In this document: piece by piece, positions 57,984 through 64,000 of the stretch
How the letters are laid out: each line of letters opens with the position of its first letter
Position numbering within the stretch: the stretch's first letter is position 1
Assembly: GCA_964030785.1 (NCBI GenBank)
Contig: OZ034969.1
Location: 48,309,701 to 48,373,700 of the forward strand
Reading direction: 5' to 3'
Length of the DNA: 64,000 bases
Origin: Siderastrea siderea
Taxonomy: Eukaryota; Cnidaria; Anthozoa; Scleractinia; Rhizangiidae
Made by a program: the position numbers and the translations under genes
The notes under the pieces: model-generated
What the model was told of the DNA's origin: nothing
Databases searched by the model: none
The model's input: the letters and a program-made list of their open reading frames with translations, nothing else

Positions 57984-59494
57984 TAACCTGCGATCAGGCT
58001 CTATTTTCGTTTCGCTCGGTGAAACATTCCGGCGGGAAGGGCGAAACGAAAAATAGGGCCTGATACAATTCTTCTACGGAACGTCTGCCGCTCACTTTTT
58101 TGATTGATTGACATTCAACAAAACGGCCAATCAAAATTTGTTTTGCTTGCACGCTCCTCGGTATGCAAATTTGCCATATGTGTATGTAATGGCATTCGCA
58201 AAAAGTCCTCAAATGTCGGCAAAAATAAGAAAATCACAGGCTACGATAAATCTTGGCACTAGCGTTCAAATTTACAACTTGAAGGTACGCGCTCCGGTGT
58301 TGTACATAGTTGCTCTGTCTGAGCTGAAACTGAATGAAAATTCAGAACACGACGAGGTTGTCATGTACCAAAATATGCTGCATGTTTGAATCCTTTCTCA
58401 TTTCAGGTGGTATCCGGAAATATTCTCTACGCATTTGTCACCGATTTTCTGCGTAAAATACCTTGGGAAATTAAGAGAAATACCTTCAGTTTCGAAAAAA
58501 GATATCAATAAAACCGTTTATAAACAAACGAGTGTTTTGTAGTTTAATTTAGTTCCAGAAGTGATAAATATTTGAGATTACCAGCGAATTTCATCTCTAA
58601 ACAGCAGCGAATTTTAAAACGAAGAACATTTATTATATGCCTAGTCAGATCCTTTGATATCAATGTCAGAGATCATTAAAACGACATTATTACAAGTGTA
58701 ACACTGAATGAATAAACTGAAAGTCTTTATTACTTCGGTAAAAGTAAATACAGCATCTCGCTGAGTGCGGCTCTCACTAAACATCAGCTTATCGTTAAGT
58801 TTACGGAATTATCGGTTGACTTGTTGATCACTCTTGGCGAAAGATACTTGCTGTTCGTTTTGTTTCGTAAAACGCGGAAACCACCACTACTCTGCTTATA
58901 TTTTCAATACTAGCTGAAAGCCTTCAAATGAAAATTTGGGGTTTACCTCGGTGTAAGAACCTGACAAGATTTTCTTTGTTTGCTAGCTTTTGTTTTGCTG
59001 TACGGTATTGTTTTAAATGTTTTTGTTTCCTTTGTTTTACGTCATCCGTGAGTTTCACAGGTTCTTACACCGAGGTAAAGCCAAAATTTGGAGACACGAT
59101 GTGATAAAACGGGATACATACTTCACTGTTGCTGTACTTCTCTGCTCCGAGTGAGAGACAGCTTGCGGCAAACCGGACGCCATTCTCAGGAGAGAAAGAA
59201 ATGATGACAATTCTCCTAGAACGACGAGAATATCTTTGTGCGACACGTTTACCTCGGCAGACTTGTTCCTTGGCCATGGTGGTCGGATTGAAAATTGTGA
59301 GCAAGTCTCGTAGACAATTTACTTCCGTCGACAGCTCTATTGTTAAAGGGCCAATCAGATTGCGAGATTCTCGCGGCCAAAATTTGGCCGCCGACACGAA
59401 CTCTTGTGAGAGATTGTATCAGGCCCTATTTTAGCGAGCGACCCACGTAAGAGAATATGAGAGCGATGCTAAAATTCGGCCTGATCGCAGGTTA
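57984..59494. mobile_element. Non-autonomous hAT-like element, 1.5 kb
   Basis: TAACCTGCGATCAGGC at the left and GCCTGATCGCAGGTTA at the right are exact inverses. GCGTCAGGG flanks it at 57975-57983 and 59495-59503, a 9-bp direct repeat. Subterminal CCTGATACAATTCT and AGATTGTATCAGGCCC are inverted as well. No transposase is seen. It carries a further nested MITE at 58940-59082 and a stretch that looks like a host promoter and first exon on the minus strand (about 59370-59250). Confidence 0.85.
58940..59082. mobile_element. 143-bp MITE nested in the hAT-like element
   Basis: GGTTTACCTCGGTGTAAGAA and the inverse of TTCTTACACCGAGGTAAAGCC form the ends. AAAATTTGG occurs at 58931-58939 and 59083-59091, an exact 9-bp duplication. 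Confidence 0.85.
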
Positions 59495-60297
59495 GCGTCA
59501 GGGGAGTTATTTGTAATCTCACGGTGACCGCGGTTTCGAAGCTTAGCAAGCCGATCCAGAAGGGTAAATGTGTTATTTGAGGGTGAATATACTGGAAGCA
59601 GTTTCTTTGTTCAGGACGTTACAACCGGCACTGCCCACACTAATGTCGTGAAAAGGTTGTTGTTCATTATAAAGTATTATCGTTTAATTGCCTCGCGATA
59701 TAGTCACTTGTGATGAGAATCACCACATTGTCAGTCTTCATCCGGCGATGTAGTAGGATAGTTACGTCTCACCTTATCAAGTACGATTCTCCTCTGTGAT
59801 TGGTTAGTTTTTAACAGCTGTGACTGGTGCACTTCTATCGTTACTGTTCCAAGTGAAAATATTTCAATTACTAGTGCGACGAACTCAACCAGGGTACCCC
59901 AAACCCGGTTAAGTTAGTCGTACGTCTTATAAAAAAGGGTAACGCATTTAATAACATCGGTATCTGACTCAAGATCCACGGTCGCCATCTTTCCACGTGC
60001 TTTCTTTGCCTTTGAAGCCTGGCCTATTATCAAATTACCTGCCCTACTCTACCCCGAAAAGGCACTCTGTTGTCTAGGGAGAAGCTTTAAGGAAAATAAA
60101 GCAACCGCACATATGGTTTAAAGAACCGCCACCAAACACGCAAAGACCGAAAATCGCGTAATAAACTAATAACTTTCCGTAACCGTGCGATAATTTCTAA
60201 CCGTAAACCGCCACATTATTACGAATGGAACCGCAAACCGACACTCAAAATTGGGTTAAACCGCCAATCCGCCAGAGTATAATAGACCCTCTTAACA

Positions 60298-60422
60298 GTG
60301 TAAATATATATTTTAACCATTTAGTATTTTCAACATTTATAGTAATATTACATATATATTTTTTCTTTTCTTTTTTCATTATTGAAGATGTTAAGCTACT
60401 ATGAAGATATGCTTCAATAAAA

Positions 60423-60466
<44 letters not shown>

Positions 60467-60941
60467 TTCATTGATGATTATTAAATCTTGATTGATGACA
60501 CAATATTCACGGCATATTTAGTATTCTTAATGCCAGCAACTACTGATTATTTGAGAGATTTTTGTTATGTTTTCAAGTAATAGCAAGAGTAAATTAAAAG
60601 ATAAGTATAAGAAAAACGGCTGGATCTTCCTTATCTCCGAGGGATGAGTTTGATAGCAAGAAAGTAGAAAAGCTTATCGATCGATCACCAAAATTATCGT
60701 ATGCACCAAAATTTCCTGTCAGCTCCTTGTAAGCAAAGCGATAAATTTTGCAAAACTTACCTTCCAGAAAAGCTTTCAATTACAGAAACGAATAGCAATT
60801 GACACCTTAAAATTCACAAGCTTACTTTGCCATAAAATTTCAAACTTTTCTGCTCTTTCGATCAAAGGCAAAAAAGGAAAACAACCGAAAGGAACAGTCC
60901 CATAGAAAACAACCGCCAAATTAATTTTCTTTTCTTACAAG
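60298..60941. other. Intergenic with (TTA)n microsatellite
   Basis: A run of about 14 TTA units lies at 60423-60464. The flanking sequence is AT-rich; no gene recognised before the candidate exon at 60942. Confidence 0.6.
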
Positions 60942-61161
60942 GAAACCCGCCTAAAGCTTCCTCCAGAACTCCGGAAGGGATGTCTGTGGATCATGCGTTC
61001 GAAATACTAGATGATCCTTTACTACAGAACGAGTTTTCTTTCAGCAAAATGGGGGATAAAAATTACAAAAACTCTCTGATCAGGGACGCGTTTCTTGAAA
61101 GCCCCGAAAACATTTCAGTCCCGGAAAGCCATTTAATATTTTATTTTAACATGTCTTCAAG
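60942..61161 (+). CDS. Candidate internal exon of an unknown gene
   Basis: A pyrimidine-rich tract ending TTTTCTTTTCTTACAAG precedes it, and AAG then GTAAGAAAT follows, both good splice sites. One frame is open throughout: NPPKASSRTPEGMSVDHAFE, then ILDDPLLQNEFSFSKMGDKN, ending in NMSSR. The peptide is acidic and polar with no domain I recognise. It enters in phase 1 and leaves in phase 2. The next exon would have to lie beyond or within the minisatellite; none is seen in the window. It could be chance, or the remnant of a gene truncated by the repeats. Confidence 0.35.
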
Positions 61162-61490
61162 GTAAGAAATGTATAACTTATAGGAAAGTTTGATGCTTAG
61201 AAACTTCTTTATTTACATGAATTATCGTGAGTTATTTATTATTATTAATGATTATTTATTAATGAATTATTGTGCCCAAAATCTAGCTACCCGAAAAGTT
61301 TCGGGGCTTTCGAGAAAACCGCACGCCAGCGCGCCAAACGCTGTTAGCGCGTAAAGGCCTGGGACGAGGTTGGCGCCCGCGGTCACTCGTTTGCGGCCTA
61401 TTTGCAATTTGGGGGTAGGTACGTGATGTATGGGGAACTATATTGTCCCCAATATATTATTTAACTAACTTTACTTGAGTTCTATTACTT
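61162..61490. other. Spacer before the minisatellite
   Basis: Intron-like if the candidate exon is real. A GC-richer block (61310-61400) contains GCCAGCGCGCCAAACGC. Nothing else recognised. Confidence 0.4.
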
Positions 61491-64000
61491 ATACTATTCT
61501 ACTTGCTTGGCTACCTTGATGTACTCTACTTGCTTGATGTACTCTATGTGCTCGATCTACTCTACGTGCTTGATGTACTCTACGTGCTTGATATACTCTA
61601 CTTGCTTGATGTACTTCACTTGCTTGATGTACTCTACTTGCTTGATGTACTCTACGTGCTCGATGTACTCTACTTGCTTGATATACTCTACGTACTTGAT
61701 ATACTCTACGTGCTTGATGTACTCTACTTGCTTGATGTACTCTACTTGCTCGATGTACTCTACTTGCTTGATATACTCTACGTGCTTGATATACTCTACT
61801 TGCTTGATGTACTTCACTTGCTTGATGTACTCTACGTGCTTGATGTACTCTATGTGCTCGATCTACTCTACGTGCTTGATATACTCTACGTGCTTGATGT
61901 ACTCTATGTGCTTGTAATACTCTACATGCTTGATGTACTCTACTTGCTTGTTGCACTTTACTCGCTTAATGTACTCTACTTGCTTGATGTACTTCACTTG
62001 CTTGATGTACTCTACTTGCTTGATGTACTCTACGTGCTCGATGTACTCTACGTGCTTGATATACTCTACGTGCTTGATATACTCTACGTGCTTGATGTAC
62101 TCTATGTGCTTGTAATACTCTACATGCTTGATGTACTCTACTTGCTTGTTGCACTTTACTCGCTTAATGTACTCTGCTTGCTTGATGTACTTCACTTGCT
62201 TGATGTACTCTACTTGCTTGATGTACTCTACTTGCTCGATCTACTCTACGTGCTTGATATACTCTACGTGCTTGATATACTCTACGTGCTTGATGTACTC
62301 TATGTGCTCGATCTACTCTACGTGCTTGATATACTCTACGTGCTTGATGTACTCTATGTGCTTGTAATACTCTACATGCTTGATGTACTCTACTTGCTTG
62401 TTGCACTTTACTCGCTTAATGTACTCTACTTGCTTGATGTACTTCACTTGCTTGATGTACTTTACTTGCTTGATGTACTCTACTTGCTCGATCTACTCTA
62501 CGTGCTTGATATACTCTACGTGCTTGATATACTCTACGTGCTTGATGTACTCTATGTGCTTGTAATACTCTACATGCTTGATGTACTCTACTTGCTTGTT
62601 GCACTTTACTCGCTTTATGTACTCTACTTGCTTGATGTACTTCACTTGCTTGATGTACTCTACTTGCTTGATGTACTCTACTTGCTCGATCTACTCTACG
62701 TGCTTGATATACTCTACGTGCTTGATATACTCTACGTGCTTGATATACTCTACTTGCTTGATGTACTCTACGTGCTCGATGTACTCTACTTGCTTGATAT
62801 ACTCTACGTACTTGATATACTCTACGTGCTTGATGTACTCTACTTGCTTGATGTACTCTACTTGCTCGATGTACTCTACTTGCTTGATATACTCTACGTG
62901 CTTGATATACTCTACTTGCTTGATGTACTTCACTTGCTTGATGTACTCTACGTGCTTGATGTACTCTATGTGCTCGATCTACTCTACGTGCTTGATATAC
63001 TCTACGTGCTTGATGTACTCTATGTGCTTGTAATACTCTACATGCTTGATGTACTCTACTTGCTTGTTGCACTTTACTCGCTTAATGTACTCTACTTGCT
63101 TGATGTACTTCACTTGCTTGATGTACTCTACTTGCTTGATGTACTCTACTTGCTCGATCTACTCTACGTGCTTGATATACTCTACGTGCTTGATATACTC
63201 TACGTGCTTGATGTACTCTATGTACTCGATCTACTCTACGTGCTTGATATACTCTACGTGCTTGATGTACTCTATGTGCTTGTAATACTCTACATGCTTG
63301 ATGTACTCTACTTGCTTGTTGCACTTTACTCGCTTAATGTACTCTACTTGCTTGATGTACTTCACTTGCTTGATGTACTCTACTTGCTTGATGTACTCTA
63401 CTTGCTCGATCTACTCTACGTGCTTGATATACTCTACGTGCTTGATATACTCTACGTGCTTGATGTACTCTATGTACTCGATCTACTCTACGTGCTTGAT
63501 ATACTCTACGTGCTTGATGTACTCTATGTGCTTGTAATACTCTACATGCTTGATGTACTCTACTTGCTTGTTGCACTTTACTCGCTTAATGTACTCTACT
63601 TGCTTGATGTACTTCACTTGCTTGATGTACTCTACTTGCTTGATGTACTCTACTTGCTCGATCTACTCTACGTGCTTGATATACTCTACGTGCTTGATAT
63701 ACTCTACGTGCTTGATATACTCTACTTGCTTGATGTACTCTACGTGCTCGATGTACTCTACTTGCTTGATATACTCTGCGTGCTTGATATACTCTACGTG
63801 CTTGATGTACTCTACTTGCTTGATGTACTCTACTTGCTCGATGTACTCTCCTTGCTTGATATACTCTACGTGCTTGACATACTCTACTTGCTCGATGTAC
63901 TCTACTTGCTCGATGTACTCTACTTGCTTGATGTACTTTAATTGCTTGTTGACCTCTACTTACTTGATGTACTCTACTTGCTTGATGTACTCTACTTGCT
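61491..64000. repeat. 18-bp minisatellite with higher-order structure, continuing past the window
   Basis: About 140 tandem units of 18 bp with consensus TACTCTACTTGCTTGATG (Y and R variants at a few positions). Because 18 is a multiple of 3 and few units contain stops, several frames on both strands stay open, one for 812 codons (repeating LDVLYL). A marker variant, TTGCACTTTACTCGCTT, starts at 61951, 62149, 62401, 62599, 63067, 63319 and 63571; spacings are 198, 252, 198, 468, 252 and 252 bp, all multiples of 18, so blocks of 11, 14 or 26 units have been copied as higher-order repeats. I regard it as non-coding. Confidence 0.92.

Larger units (their letters stand above)
57533..60291. mobile_element. 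DNA transposon, GAGGGTCTA ends, hosting nested elements
   Basis: The left end GAGGGTCTAGTGGG and right end (inverse) GAGGGTCTATTATAC are bounded by TTAACA on both sides (57527-57532 and 60292-60297), a 6-bp duplication. Subterminal parts of both ends are rich in AACCGCC and GCAATCCGCC words. About half its length is the hAT-type element at 57984-59494; without it the element is about 1.2 kb and non-coding. Confidence 0.75.

Noticed and set aside
58108..58389. 93-residue gene inside the hAT-like element
   Set aside because: No ATG context or domain support, and no similarity to a transposase that I can see. It may be part of captured sequence but is not supported as a gene.
61503..63941. 812-codon open frame with LDVLYL repeats as a protein gene
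   Set aside because: It is the read-through of an 18-bp minisatellite. Other frames on both strands are equally open, and there is no start context, splice site or non-repetitive domain.

Overview
The window is nuclear DNA of an animal, most likely an anthozoan cnidarian and probably a stony coral. This is inferred from two intron-rich conserved metazoan genes embedded in AT-rich sequence that is saturated with short inverted-repeat elements, an L1/Tx1-like LINE and decayed DNA transposons. I can read the gene families, but the species is a judgement and was not computed.

Layout. 1-3.9 kb: miniature inverted-repeat elements and one candidate terminal exon of an unknown plus-strand gene. 3.9-17.1 kb, minus strand: IGHMBP2, reconstructed as 11 exons with consistent phases (1020 aa), its introns full of SINE-like, MITE and foldback insertions. 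17.1-21.6 kb: the divergent intergenic region between IGHMBP2 and PLK1, ending in a PLK1 promoter with two CCAAT boxes and a CHR-like motif. 21.6-32.0 kb, plus strand: PLK1, 11 exons (646 aa), with complete kinase and polo-box motifs and several transposon insertions in its introns, including a Tc1/mariner-type remnant. 32-36 kb: repeats, among them a hairpin of about 220 bp. 36.1-40.8 kb: a decayed multi-domain, transposon-like gene ending in a cysteine-rich CXC module. 42.5-47.0 kb: a second decayed unit, a HECT-tail-like gene on the plus strand converging on an internally deleted integrase-like gene on the minus strand. 48.5-57.3 kb: a LINE insertion with a 14-bp target-site duplication, poly-A tail, ORF1 and ORF2, split by about 3.8 kb of extra sequence that includes an assembly gap. 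57.5-60.3 kb: a three-level nest of DNA transposons, each with its own target-site duplication. 60.9-61.2 kb: one orphan candidate exon. From 61.5 kb to the end: an 18-bp minisatellite with a higher-order structure, running out of the window.

Function. Only IGHMBP2 (an SF1 helicase of the translation/RNA-DNA machinery) and PLK1 (the mitotic kinase) look like intact host genes. They are transcribed head to head about 4.5 kb apart. Everything else recognised is mobile or repetitive DNA at different stages of decay. The points most worth a second look are an extra UBZ4-type zinc finger in IGHMBP2, a 9-10 residue insertion in the PLK1 kinase domain, the CXC-tailed element with repeated CxxC/HxxxC modules and X-box motifs downstream, the HECT/integrase pair, and the nested transposons.
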